Source of the DNA: Seiridium cupressi
Lineage: Eukaryota; Ascomycota; Sordariomycetes; Amphisphaeriales; Sporocadaceae
Length of the DNA: 64,000 nt
NCBI GenBank assembly: GCA_036674765.1
Contig: JARVKI010000007.1
Coordinates: 186,001 to 250,000, forward strand
Direction: 5' to 3'
In this document: positions 45,987 to 56,240 of the stretch, in pieces
Position numbering within the stretch: the first letter of the stretch is position 1
How the letters are laid out: every line of letters starts with the position of its first letter
Translations under genes and position numbers: made by a program
The notes under the pieces: model-generated
Seen by the model: the letters and a program-made list of their open reading frames with translations, nothing else
What the model was told of the DNA's origin: nothing
Databases searched by the model: none

Positions 45987-46580
45987 ATGAAGAGCTTCCT
46001 CCTCCTTTTTGCTACGGGCTCTGCTTTAACGCTGGCCGTTGCTATACCGTATGGCGGACTGGTGCCCAAAATCCCAGATTCGTCTGAGATTGATGGCCGC
46101 AATGGCAACAACTCTATAAACAGCCACTCTTTAAACAGCTGAGGTATGATGATATACACTCTATAACAGAATTTTACTTACATTTTCCAGACGAAGTCTG
46201 TCCCGACGGCCGCAGTGGCTATAATCGTGCCGAGAAACGAGATGACGCGGATAGGAGTATATATTGCGCACGAACAAACATCTTAGCACGATGAGCTCGT
46301 CACAGGTCACCATTAGTGCCGTATACCTCGTCACGGCGACTTCTGATTACGGTAATCATGTTACTCGCGAAACACTTGCAACGCGTGCATATGAGATACT
46401 GGTGGAAGAAGTGGCTACAATACAATCAATGAACGTGGTAAGGTGGCCTACATAAATTCTACTCTTATCATTGGGACTAGAATCCAGACAGATGAAGGTT
46501 GTCCCAACGACCGAAGCGGCTATAATTGTGCTGAGCGCAGAGACAATGCCGATGCCAATGGCCGAAGTGGATATAACTAA
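45987..46580 (+). CDS. Small secreted peptide precursor with GRSGYN-like repeats, interrupted by TGA
   Basis: Exon 1 (ATG 45987, context CAAACATG) encodes a signal peptide MKSFLLLFATGSALTLAVA, then IPYGGLVPKIPDSSEIDGRN, and ends at an in-frame TGA at 46140. One base later is a GTATGA donor. The 47-base intron ends TTTTCCAG at 46190, and the next exon resumes in the same phase with DEVCPDGRSGYNRAEKRDDAD. A further exon at about 46488-46580 reads DEGCPNDRSGYNCAERRDNADANGRSGYN, split here as DEGCPNDRSGYN, CAERRDNADAN, GRSGYN, then TAA. It can join at a GTATAT donor (46257) and acceptor 46491. The motif [DN]-[GD]-R-[SN]-G-[YN]-N occurs four times, with KR and RR sites between copies, as in Kex2-processed repeat precursors. 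A 51-residue product stops at the TGA. Read-through, CGA-to-TGA damage or separate genes remain open. Confidence 0.5.
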
Positions 46581-46794
46581 CCTAGATCACTTGGCCTAGA
46601 GTTGAGCTTGACCTTTAAAAGTGGGAATGTGTGTTACAGTATGGGTTTCCTACAGAACTGTATCTGGTGCGCGAACGCCTTGGAGTTACAGGGAGCATGG
46701 ATGATATGTATGGATTGGACGTAGTGGACTCAAACTTGTGACGAATAATATGTGGACACTTATGATTATTGTAGTTAGGTACTTGGACAACCAG

Positions 46795-47424
46795 TTACGC
46801 TACAGAGGCCATCTGCCATGCTTCCCTACCCACTCTGTAGAGCCAGCCAATGGGGTGGTCCCCGTAGCTTACTTTGTCCTTCTGCTCAAGTTCCCCAAAC
46901 CCAATATAGCGCATTAGCCCACGCCAGGGTTCGTTCGCGAGCCCCGTCTCTAGTCTGACGACCTGACAGCCCAACGTCTCAAAAGCAAATTCGATTGATG
47001 CGCATATGGTCTCGGTTGAGTACCCTCTCCGCCGCTGCCTATAATCGATCGAAACACCCAGGTCGGTTAGATAGCGGCCCTCTAGGCCAGGCAGCGGCAG
47101 ATCGCGCTCGGGTTCCGTGCCGTCAAATTCGGCCTTGGACCGGAAGCAATTGAAGCCCATGTAGCCTACGACCTCGTTCGTGTCGCGCAATACAATGGCA
47201 AGGAACGCATTCTTGCCCTCTGATGCGGATTTGTTCCATCTCCCCATGCGCTCAACCATGCTCTCGATGGTGAGGCCGGTCATAGCCTCGGTTGCGCCCT
47301 CGGGGAGGTTCTCTACTTTGCCCATGAGATCAACGAGAGCTTGTGCATCTTGGGGAATGGCATTTCGAATGACGAGGCGAGGTCCTGTGATCTCATACTT
47401 TTCGGGAGAAAACGAGAAAGCCAT
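46795..47424 (-). CDS. GNAT-family N-acetyltransferase
   Basis: This is a single exon of 209 residues starting MAFSFSPEKYEITGPRLVIR. It shows the RimJ/RimL-like (Acetyltransf_3) layout: GPRLVIRNAIPQDAQALVDL, then FLAIVLRDTNEVVGYMGF, LTDLGVSIDYRQRRRGYSTE with the acetyl-CoA loop RQRRRGYSTE, ASIEFAFETLGCQVVRLETG and NEPWRGLMRYIGF. It should be cytosolic and use acetyl-CoA on an amine. It lies between the small peptide gene and amidoligase copy 2, in opposite orientation to both. Confidence 0.88.
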   Translation of the reverse strand: MAFSFSPEKYEITGPRLVIRNAIPQDAQALVDLMGKVENLPEGATEAMTGLTIESMVERMGRWNKSASEGKNAFLAIVLRDTNEVVGYMGFNCFRSKAEFDGTEPERDLPLPGLEGRYLTDLGVSIDYRQRRRGYSTETICASIEFAFETLGCQVVRLETGLANEPWRGLMRYIGFGELEQKDKVSYGDHPIGWLYRVGREAWQMASVA

Positions 47425-48479
47425 GTCTGTCTGGTTGAAGTCTTTGAGGGATATTGTTAGGAATTGTGATAAGCTCTAACTGACAAGCCAGTGCCATTTG
47501 ATATTTTTGACTTGCAACTGAAGGGCTGGGAGAAGTGTTTGATGAACGGTGGCAAACAACGATTTTGGCAGACTATATAGTCCCGACTGCTTGATTGTAT
47601 AATCATGGAGACGTTCTGTCTATACATACTCTACAATAACTAATCCTATCCCCACATTGCACTTGACTTAGATTGGCAGGTCGAGCTGTTGTAACTGACT
47701 GACTCATTGCTGTGGCCTTTGTGACTCCTCGCTCATCCCCCACCGACCGCGCCGTGGTCAGACAATGAAATTGGTGGACGCTTGGACGAGGCAAGTATTA
47801 ACACGACAACAAATGCGCGGGAATATAGTGATTCATCCAATGAGTCACAATCCTCGTACGACATTATCTCCTTACCCAGGGCCAGGCCTGATAGAGCTAT
47901 CTCGCGCGCCGGTGAGTCCCCTTTCAAATCAGCGTCGCCAATAGCCAGTACAATACAGAGCTGGCAAAGAATAATATTTCCTCAGCTGTAATCCCTATTA
48001 TTATCCGATAGGGAGGGGGGATTTACCGTCTATTAACTTCAATTATGATAGGAGAACCGTGGTCATCTTAGGTGCCAGTAGATAGGTGTGCTGTACTACT
48101 CGTTGCCTACATTGAGATAGTGTCACATACCACTGTTTCGAGCTCACCTTCGGAAATAGTGCCTGTCTGATAGATCAATGGCTTGGCACGCTATTCTTGT
48201 AACTTGGACTTGCGTCTCCTGCTCTAGGTATACGTCGAGAACCAAATTCCAAGACAGGCCTTATTCTTTGTAACGCAGAAAACATCAACTTATCAAACAC
48301 CAGGAAAAACAATGGTATATGGATGCAGAAAGCAGACAATGTCCTTATCCTCTTCCTTTGTTTTTGACTCCAGAAGGCGCAGTACATTGATATAAATAGA
48401 AACACTCATGTTGATGTTAGACAAAGTGGAACTTATCAAATAGACGTCAACACGTTTGCTCCAACAAAATCCGCAAGAT
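47425..48479. other. Divergent intergenic region with an orphan exon-like frame
   Basis: It separates the GNAT ATG (leftward) from amidoligase copy 2. A plus-strand frame at about 47761-47910 reads IGGRLDEASINTTTNARE then SDSSNESQSSYDIISLPRAR and ends at a GTGAGT donor, which looks like a coding exon, but no partner exons were found. Confidence 0.35.
48391..48398 (+). promoter_or_regulatory. TATA box of amidoligase copy 2
   Basis: TATAAATA lies 89 bases before the ATG at 48480. Confidence 0.5.
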
Positions 48480-49811
48480 ATGGCTTCTGGACCTCTAGCA
48501 AGCGCAGGAGCGACGGCAGATTTATTTCCATCTTTGACAATAGGCTTTGAGTTTGAATTCTTGATCATTTGGAGGTTCGACAGCGCATTAGAGGGACCGG
48601 TCGAAATCCCTGTCGCGGGCGATTATGCCATCATGAATGGCTACGTCGTAGTTAACCATAGTTCTCTACCGCCAATTCGAGGTCGCCGAACAGTAGCCCT
48701 TAGTAAGGCCCAGGGAGAAAGAGTGGCCCGGAGGGCAGTTTATGAATTGCTTCAGGCTAATAACGTCGATATCATTGACCCGAACTCACCGTACAACCCT
48801 CCATATGTTGAGACACACCGCAATGCGGCGAACACGAGGAGGCCCGAGTACCTCCGGTGGGACATACATGATGACGGCAGTGTTCTTAACTTTGGCCGAG
48901 GTGAGTGGAGTTATGATAGAGCTGAAATTGGAGCAGGCACCTTTTATCTCCTTGACGTCGAACTCGTTTCGCCAGCGCTAAGAGCAGATGCCATGGATAA
49001 CGATGCCGAGATTTCGAGAGTACTCGGGCTGATCAAGGACAACTTGATGTATTTTGTTCCACCAAGTTGTGGGTTGCATGTCCACGTCGGACAAGGCCGT
49101 ACGATCTTCGACACTGCTCACCTGAGTAAGATTGCCGCAGGGTTCTACGCAATTGATGTGTGGTTTAAGGATCTGCATCCGCAACATCGCCTTGAAGACG
49201 ATGCGTTTTCCCCGAGTACGCGAAGACGTTCAAGATTAGCCGAGGGAGAAACGGCCGCCGAGGCGAATGCAAGGGCTACAACTTGGCCGGCACCCCCAGC
49301 AGTTGACGCGGCGTTTGGGAATCCGCCCGAACTCACTACGCCAACAAAAGCCTGGCAAGAGCTCTCGCAAGCCAGTAATCCCGCGGCAGTCTGCAGGCTA
49401 ATGGGAAGTAAAGTTCGTGGCACGTATAATTTCTCCAACGTAGCAAATCTAAGCAAGCCTACGATAGAGTTTCGACAAGCAGCCGGGTCCCTAAACGAAG
49501 ACTGGGCGATCAACTGGGCAAAACTCCTGGTCGGGCTTGTAGATTGGGCCCGGCAAGCGTCGACTATGGATATTTACACCTTCCTCATGGAAGCCGAAAC
49601 CAGAGAGGCATCTCCAGGCCTAAATTATTATCCGCTTGATAAGTTCGTACGTAGGCGGCTTCGGTTGCCCGATGTTGCTGATTATATTGCTAGGACAAGC
49701 CCGGACACTCGAGCCACCCCCAAGCTCACAGGGACACAAGCAGCGTGGCGGGAAAGTGTCGTTGCGCCTGGTTTGGGACCCACGATGTTGCCTCGACCTG
49801 ATTGGCCTTGA
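48480..49811 (+). CDS. Amidoligase-family protein, copy 2
   Basis: This is a single exon of 443 residues; the ATG at 48480 gives MASGPLASAGATADLF, matching the MASGSSSTPA start of copy 1. Motifs are in the same order and nearly the same positions: GFEFEFLI at residues 22-29, YLLDVELVSPALRA, SCGLHVHVGQG and KPTIEFRQAAGSLNEDWAINW. All residues expected for ATP-Mg binding in the amidoligase fold are present, so it looks active. The two copies differ most in the middle, where copy 2 has an Ala/Thr/Pro-rich insert (about 265-300). They are diverged paralogues, not a recent duplication. Neighbours are a GNAT, the repeat peptide gene and a secreted BBE oxidase. Substrate unknown. Confidence 0.85.
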   Translation: MASGPLASAGATADLFPSLTIGFEFEFLIIWRFDSALEGPVEIPVAGDYAIMNGYVVVNHSSLPPIRGRRTVALSKAQGERVARRAVYELLQANNVDIIDPNSPYNPPYVETHRNAANTRRPEYLRWDIHDDGSVLNFGRGEWSYDRAEIGAGTFYLLDVELVSPALRADAMDNDAEISRVLGLIKDNLMYFVPPSCGLHVHVGQGRTIFDTAHLSKIAAGFYAIDVWFKDLHPQHRLEDDAFSPSTRRRSRLAEGETAAEANARATTWPAPPAVDAAFGNPPELTTPTKAWQELSQASNPAAVCRLMGSKVRGTYNFSNVANLSKPTIEFRQAAGSLNEDWAINWAKLLVGLVDWARQASTMDIYTFLMEAETREASPGLNYYPLDKFVRRRLRLPDVADYIARTSPDTRATPKLTGTQAAWRESVVAPGLGPTMLPRPDWP

Positions 49812-50371
49812 GTCAATCAATCAGCTTTCGAGAAAGGGAGAAGGGGGGAGGGGACAGAAAGAAAAAAGAGAAGAAGGTGTGATGTTGTACTGTAGTTCTG
49901 AGATTCGGAAAAAAAAGCATTAAAAGGAATGTCAAGAAGGAGAGCTGCAAAGCACCTTACGTTGTGAGTTTCGCCTAGACCAAGTAACATCAGCCATGCA
50001 ATCGACGTTCCATTGATATGCAATAATTGGACGACTAATGCTCCCGATAACTTGCATACCAGGCTGATTGATGATGAATTGTAAAATTAAGTGTAATAAG
50101 ACTGGAGGCTGACATTCATGACGGCAAGAGCACCGATTAGTGGGCGTCAATGACATGAGCATCAGATGTGCGCATCATGACCTCATACCCGAGTGGGGCT
50201 GACATGGTTGATACATTGAACCCTTCACGCCGATAAGTCTGAAGTTGGACCTTCACTATCCAGCAACATCCAATCCGTCATATTTATTCTATCAACGCAA
50301 GAGAAGATCGCGAGTCAACATCCCCAATCTATCATCCCCTAAACCCGCAAAGAAAAGTCTATCCATCCAAT
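49812..50371. other. Intergenic region
   Basis: It begins with a purine-rich AAAGAAAAAAGAGAAG stretch and ends in a pyrimidine-rich, AUG-poor leader for the next gene. Nothing else was seen. Confidence 0.35.
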
Positions 50372-50727
50372 ATGTCAGCCCACGGAAGCTCCAACACTGG
50401 CTCCAAGACCACTGGTGGCATGTCTTCGTCAACCACGACACCCGCAAACGCAGGTATTGGCGAGGATAAGCCCAAGGCTTTTGACGCCCAGGGCGCTATT
50501 GGCAAGCAGTTCACTGGTAAGTTCGGTACCAAGTGTCTCCTCGATTAAATTACCTGTATGATTAAGACTAACAACGCTTAGAACAAGGCGCACTTGGCGG
50601 TGCAGCCCAGAGTATTGGTGGGCCTTTCTCCAAGGACGGTGCCATTGGTAGTGCTTTCACTACGGAAGGAGGAATAGGAGGATCAGTGCAGAATGCCATG
50701 GGAGGCAAGAAGAATGGGGGTAACTGA
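50372..50727 (+). CDS. Small Gly/Ala-rich hydrophilic protein with GAIG repeats
   Basis: Exons are 50372-50516 and 50582-50727 (intron 65 bases, branch GACTAAC), giving 96 residues. After a Ser/Thr-rich start the chain repeats one short unit: FDAQGAIGKQFT, EQGALGGAAQSIGGP, FSKDGAIGSAFT, TEGGIGGSVQNAMGG. This pattern is widely seen in small conserved ascomycete proteins that I know only as hypothetical; LEA-like stress protection is one idea, based on composition alone. It has no signal peptide or membrane helix. Confidence 0.8.
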
Positions 50728-51420
50728 GCCCAGCGTTCGGTTATACACGATGCTTGAGGCGCCTATTCATGCTGCATGCATCCTTGAGCAGGCAATGGGC
50801 ATCCAGCATAGAAGTGCGGCTCAACCGAAACCCTTCTAAATTCGTAATCTTTTATCTCACCCTGTAACTTTGTCTGTCCGATTTCCTCGATCACCGCGGG
50901 CGACGTGATGCTAATATCGTTTGGTTCCCATTTCTTGCACCCCCGAGTCATACAAATACGTTCCTGTCGCAGCGGAAGCTCGTACTTGTTTGAACAATGA
51001 ACTATTAATAGTGTGCAGTTAGACTCAGACGCTACTACTCGGAGGTAATGCATGAGCTTTCTCAAGCTGCTGAAATGAGTAGTCGAACTCATTCCACGTA
51101 TCCGGGTAACCAGTCCACCTTAACTCCGGTTGTTGTCACGCAGAATGCTTTTCTTCATTCGCCAATACACAGCCGAGTACGATCGATTGGCATAACCAGT
51201 GCTTGCAATTTGACGAGACTGGCTCCAGTCCACCGTGAATCCACACAATGCCAACTTCATTCAGACTTGAGGAGCCTGAACAACGGCTCAACGATGAGTC
51301 CACAACAGGCAAACACCCTAATGGCTCGTATAGAGGTATCGTGTGCTCTGAGAATGATTACCAAAACACTGTGCCTGAGCATAGATCGAATCGCAAGAGG
51401 TATTGTAATGTGCGCATCCA
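50728..51420. other. Convergent intergenic region
   Basis: It lies between the 3' ends of the small Gly-rich gene and the RecQ gene. No coding signal was seen. Confidence 0.35.
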
Positions 51421-54189
51421 TCAATGCTTTCCATATGAGCTCCTGGTATAACCCCTACCCCTAGTATAACCCCTGCCCCTGGTTGAGCTACCTCTGCCTC
51501 GGAAAGAGCTAGGACCACCGCGTGAGGCGGACCCTCTGACGTTGGCGCCGGAGGAATTGGACTTGCTACTAGTGGTAGTAGACCTTCTTGGTCCAGATCC
51601 AACTGTGCCATACTGGGCAGACTTGCAAGCATGTTCGAACTCTTGGAGGAGGGACTATGACTGTCAGTAAAAGCTGCGACTGTAAAATTTGACATCGGTT
51701 TACTTGCATCAAATGGCTGCTCGATGAGCGACCCAAAAACAGCGTGATTTCCAAGTCTCAGTTGCCCAACCCGTGGACTTCTGATTCCAAAAGCAATCCG
51801 CGCAAGGAACCTGGGATCGTCCCGTACGTCGCACGCCTCGAGGACCTGTTTGATCCCTTCGAGGTCGATTGGAGGTGTTGGTTTTGGTGGAAGCACGATG
51901 GGCCTTTTTGTTAAACAAAAAGTGCAATGGCCACAGTTTGTTCTATCATCTGGCAGCCCCATACCGAAATGCTCTGCGAGTGCCAAGGCGAAGCATTTCT
52001 TCCCGGTTATCAAGTCCGCTACACGTTGCGTACGCTGTAGAGCATCCTGTTCGCGCGCTTCCATATCAATGTAGAGATTGTCCGTTAATGCGTCGAGATC
52101 GGAATCTTGAGTTGGCAGTTTGTCGAGAACACGATACCGATTCAAGACGCCAGAAGCGCTGATTTCTATGATTCCTCGATTATGCCAGTCGTTGATTTTA
52201 TTCATCAAGTCAGATCGAAGAACACCTGCCCCAGCCATAGCTTCTTTAGGATCAAAATGATACTGGGTTTGCTTTTTCTTAGCATAGTTGAAGATCGCTT
52301 TGCCTTCGGCAGACTTGTCTCGAGAGGCGATTGGATAATAAGTACCATTATCCTTGAATGTCCATTTGGTGTACTCTGGCGTGATGGCCCGTAGTAAGCC
52401 GAAGCGGAGTTCGAGGGTGGCAAATAATACAGCTAGTGGACTCGTTCGAATATCAAAGGTCTTAGACAATTCAGTGTGGCCGAGCTTTATAACATCTCCT
52501 TCAGGCTCATGAGTAGTCTTGCGCGTGAAGACGTCCTCGAGTAGTGAACGCAGCGCTTTCTTTGAAGGAAGATCACCCCGCGCGAAGTTCTCTCGGATAT
52601 AGAAATCGTCGGGGCATATGTACACCATGCAGGTACTTGGCTTGCCGTCGCGCCCGGCGCGCCCGATTTGCTGACTGTATTCCTCAATGGTCGCCGGGAT
52701 ATCCCAATTGATGATATTACGGATGTTGGACTTGTCAATGCCCATGCCAAACGCTATGGTAGCCACAACGATGCGGATTTTCGACGCCATGAAACGCTCC
52801 TGTATATCAGTTTTCGCCTCAGTCTTCATTCCGGCATGGAATGCTACTGCCTGAAACCCTTGTCCGACAAGGTCTTCAGCAAGTGATTCCACCTGTTTCT
52901 GCAGAGTTGCGTATACAAGCGTTGGCCCGGGATGATCTCGCAGAAATTGAAAAAGCTTCGGGTACTTGTGCTGCTTATTGGTGGTGGCTTCGGCTAACAG
53001 CTGCAAGTTAGGTCTGTAAGGCGACGTGCGAAATACGTTCGACTTGTCCACCAGGAAAGCCTTACACTACAATATTTGGGTCAGCCATACCACCTTTGCG
53101 TCGGAACATCTGGTTGGCGAGGTCTCAGGAGGCGCTTTTCATATCCCAGAAGACAAAGCATTCAAGTAGGAACGTTTCGCTCCAAAGACAAGGACGTAAA
53201 GGGCGAAATCCCGCACCGAAATTACTCACGATGTCATCTACCACACGTGGTGTAGCAGTCGCAGTCAAGCATACTACCCTCTCGGCCTTGATCTCACTGG
53301 CGAATCGCGCCACTTTCAAATATTCCGGTCGGAACGACGCTCCCCATTCGGATATACAGTGGGCTTCGTCGACAGCAATCAACCGAACACCACCAGGCAC
53401 ATGTTTCATGCTGGCAACGAATGTCTCGTTGTTGAGTTTTTCCGGGGAGCAGTAGAGAAGGCGTAGACATCCAGAATGGAGGTCGCTATGTATTTTCTGG
53501 TTTTCTTCGTAAGTCTTTGTCGAGTCCGAACACTCAGCCGCGATGCCCTTTGCCTTGAGGACATCGGTTTGGTCCTTCATTAGAGCAATCAACGGAGATA
53601 CGACAATGGTGACGCCCGAACCAAACCTCCGCTCCACGTCGCTCTGCTTGTCAAGCTCCTCAAAAGCGATAGCGGGAATCTTCAGTAGCTTAGTATACCG
53701 GCAGACTCCAAGCAAGAGGTCGGCGAGCTTACCTGATAACAAAGTGATTTTCCGGCTCCTGTGGGAAATACCACCAACTGCATTACAAAAACATGTCAGT
53801 CTTCCGATTACTCAGAAACCAAGTCGGGGCTTTTGTCCGCCGGACGTCTTGGTCGCATATAATTGAGCTGCGTTGCACCTGTTTGAATGGGAGAAGGAAA
53901 CCTCGGAATCTTTTACACGTACGGCATTGTCCCCTTTTAGCAGAACTTCAATGGCCTTTGCTTGCTCATGCCGAAAGTCATCGAAGCCAAACTTCTGGCG
54001 GAGGATGCTCCGTGCAAGCTCGGCACTACTGCTGTCTTGGGAGGCGGAACCATTGACTCTGGGTCGTTTTCGCACTTGGTCTTCACCGTCGGTGGTATCG
54101 TCCTCAACAGGTCTCTTCTTTGGACTAGCAAGCTCATCGGGGTCGATGTTGGCGAGCAGGTCATCGCCAGAGTCGTAGTCGTCTTCCAT
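51421..54189 (-). CDS. RecQ-family DNA helicase
   Basis: Exons are 54189-53923, 53777-53733, 53679-53230, 53066-51708 and 51654-51421, giving 784 residues. The acidic N-terminus MEDDYDSGDDLLANID precedes FGFDDFRHEQAKAIEVLL (motif 0). The 45-base exon 2 is exactly the Walker A piece LVVFPTGAGKSLCYQ. Then come IVVSPLIALMKDQ, DEAHCISEWG (DEAH box), CLTATATPRV, VVATIAFGMGIDKSNIR and EYSQQIGRAGRDGKPS. The RQC zinc region has CGHCTFC. The last intron is GC-AG: it begins GCAAGT at 51707 and ends CATAG at 51655, giving FDSLLQEFEHACKSAQYG. The true C-terminus is an RGG/RGR tail ending RSSYGKH. There is no HRDC domain, so it is shorter than Sgs1/BLM and nearer to short RecQ helicases. It acts in DNA repair and recombination. 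Confidence 0.9.
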
Positions 54190-55135
54190 CCTGGAGAAAG
54201 GAAAATGGCAGGAGGGGGAACAAGCAGCCGTTGGCGTGCTGGTGGCAAATTGTGAACGAGTTATCTCAAGTGCCACACAAAAGGCACATTCGCCTCGTTG
54301 ATCAAATGGGATCCCATAAGATCTAGGAATAGCAGGAGCTAGGGCGGTCGTCTCGGCATCATGGCGCGCACGCGTTTCTATTGATGGCCAGAGCTTTCCC
54401 AGCTAGCGCTGACTACATGTAGGTACATTACATTAGTGCTCGGGTCCTGTTGCGACCCCACCACAGGCGCCTGTTTACCCCACGATTTCTAGCGCGCCAT
54501 GGCGATTGCGGCTCGCTAGATATGTACCATGTAGCCCTGATAAGACGCCTGACTGCTTGGATAACCGGCTCTTCGTCTGGCTAGCTGAGTCCTCCTTTCA
54601 TTTGCTCGCTAAATTTCCGCTCTGCAATAGGCACAATAATTAGTTCAATGTATCACTCCCCAGCTCAAACGTAAGGGATGGTCCCTCCAATGTTGATTAA
54701 AATTACGCTAACTGCGGCTGGAGACAGCTCCCATTGCCACTGGAATGGTAGGTAGGTGTCTTTCCGGGTAACAACGCATGGCGGGCTGCGCTGCACAAGT
54801 ATTGAGCCTGTGGCATTCGCAGATACAATTTTACAAAATGAGGATTTGTTGGACAAATGCGATCTTCGACACTTCTACGTGACTTCGCTAGAGTCAAGTC
54901 CAGTCAAAATGCTCATTTCTAGCTCTCGTGTTCATCATGGTGTCAAAGCGTTCTGGTAACGGGTTTGCGAAAATGATCAGGTTCCATATCTCACGCACAT
55001 CATGATACACATCTTATCCTGCAATGAAAGCGGAAATATCAAGACTCATCCAGGAAAGTAATTTCACAGCCCTGAATATTCCCTATCATCTGTGGGTCTT
55101 AGTTGGTACTTGGAGTCACAGAAGCTTTGCATTGC
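54190..55135. other. Intergenic region
   Basis: It contains the RecQ promoter. A plus frame at about 54770-54955 is open but has no recognisable motif. Confidence 0.35.
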
Positions 55136-55513
55136 ATGTTATGGGGAAAGTGGCCACTATTTCCTATGAGAACACCTTTACTGGCCTCTCATTCTGGGTA
55201 TGCTGTGTTTTGGAGGTTGCTTGCTCTAATCAGTATTGCTCTAGCTGTTATGATCAACAGCAACACGTGTAGACTACCCGGCCGTGGAGCCTGTTCACAC
55301 CCTGCAAATCTGCCTGCCCAAATATTTGAATCCCCTAGAGTGACTGTCCCTTTCTCGGTCTGTGTCTCGATTCTTGCTATCCTCGTAGTCATTATTCAGT
55401 TATCGGATATCCTCCTGGATACTAAAGCGCGTTTGATTGAACCTCTTCTCGATTCTTGGCGTGAAACATGGCTAGAAACGACGAACAAGTCACAGCGAAA
55501 TGCTACACCTTGA
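55136..55513 (+). CDS. Possible small two-helix membrane protein
   Basis: From the ATG at 55136 the frame gives 125 residues, starting MLWGKWPLFPMRTPLL. Two hydrophobic segments stand out: FWRLLALISIALAVMI and VPFSVCVSILAILVVIIQL. They are joined by a short loop with two Cys (NTCRLPGRGACSHP). The end SWRETWLETTNKSQRN is hydrophilic. The frame opens further upstream but without an ATG. No family is recognised. Helix-like composition and a clean stop are the only support, so this could be one exon of a larger gene or a relic. Confidence 0.35.
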   Translation: MLWGKWPLFPMRTPLLASHSGYAVFWRLLALISIALAVMINSNTCRLPGRGACSHPANLPAQIFESPRVTVPFSVCVSILAILVVIIQLSDILLDTKARLIEPLLDSWRETWLETTNKSQRNATP

Positions 55514-55589
55514 GTCGATTATCACAGAAACATATTACACTTCAATGAGATTTGCCAGCAGGGGAACCTTTTGGTTTCCTCCCATGAGC

Positions 55590-56240
55590 CTAGCTGAAAG
55601 GGAATGTCTCTGCCGTGGTATCCGGTGCTGAGCACTCCCTGAACGCATAGCCGGTGGTCGACGTATCGCTACATGCTGGTGTTAAAAGGACGCTGACATT
55701 AGCTGAAATGTCCGACCTGAGGATGACGATCAGTATATCCGCTAAATTCGGTATTTCTTCCAATATTTCGACTTACTCTTGACCATAACCATTCCCGCAG
55801 ACCCACGTCTGGTTCACAGCAAGATTCCACGTATCCCAATTGAATCGCGCATTCGTTTGAACGACGAACTTCTCTCCGTCACCAGCGGTAACGGTCCTGT
55901 TTCCGCACGCAAACCACTTCGTGCCATTGTCCGTCCACTGGCCTAGATACTTCCCGTTGGTGAAGCTGCAGGCGGTGTTGATGCCATTTCCGTTGTTGGC
56001 CACATCAAAGGCCATGGTCATTGAATCCAGGCCCTCATCAATGGTGCCCGGAAATGGGTCATACTTCTGGTACGCAATGTCGCGAATGGTGAAGGCGCAT
56101 TGCGAATTTGCGGCTGAGCAAGCAGGAACTGTACTGGAGGAGTTGGTCCTAGGGCCCGGCGTCGTGGGGAAAGGGGGCAACGCTGTAGGGATTGCCAATG
56201 CCGCGGAGGCGCAAAGCGACAGGACTTGGAATAACAGCAT
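55590..56240 (-). CDS. Secreted Cys-containing protein (AA1-like style)
   Basis: Exon 1 is 56240-55777 and exon 2 is 55716-55590, giving 196 residues. Residues 1-16 (MLLFQVLSLCASAALA) form a signal peptide. The mature chain is a beta-rich fold with VPACSAANSQCAFTIRDIAY, then MAFDVANNGNGINTACSF, WFACGNRTV, TWNLAVNQTWVCGNGYG and, from exon 2, ANVSVLLTPACSDTS and FRECSAP. Exon 2 is supported by a GTAAGT donor right after GYGQ, a CCTCAG acceptor and continuing phase. Stopping at the TAA inside the intron would lose the last two Cys. Similar fungal secreted proteins are often named AA1-like; function unknown. A TATATACT box lies about 70-80 bases upstream of the ATG. Confidence 0.7.

Noticed and set aside
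53190..54276. RecQ start upstream of 54189 and readthrough of intron frames
   Set aside because: The upstream frame has no ATG, and the intron frames lack Walker A continuity. The ATG at 54189 gives the acidic N-terminus expected.
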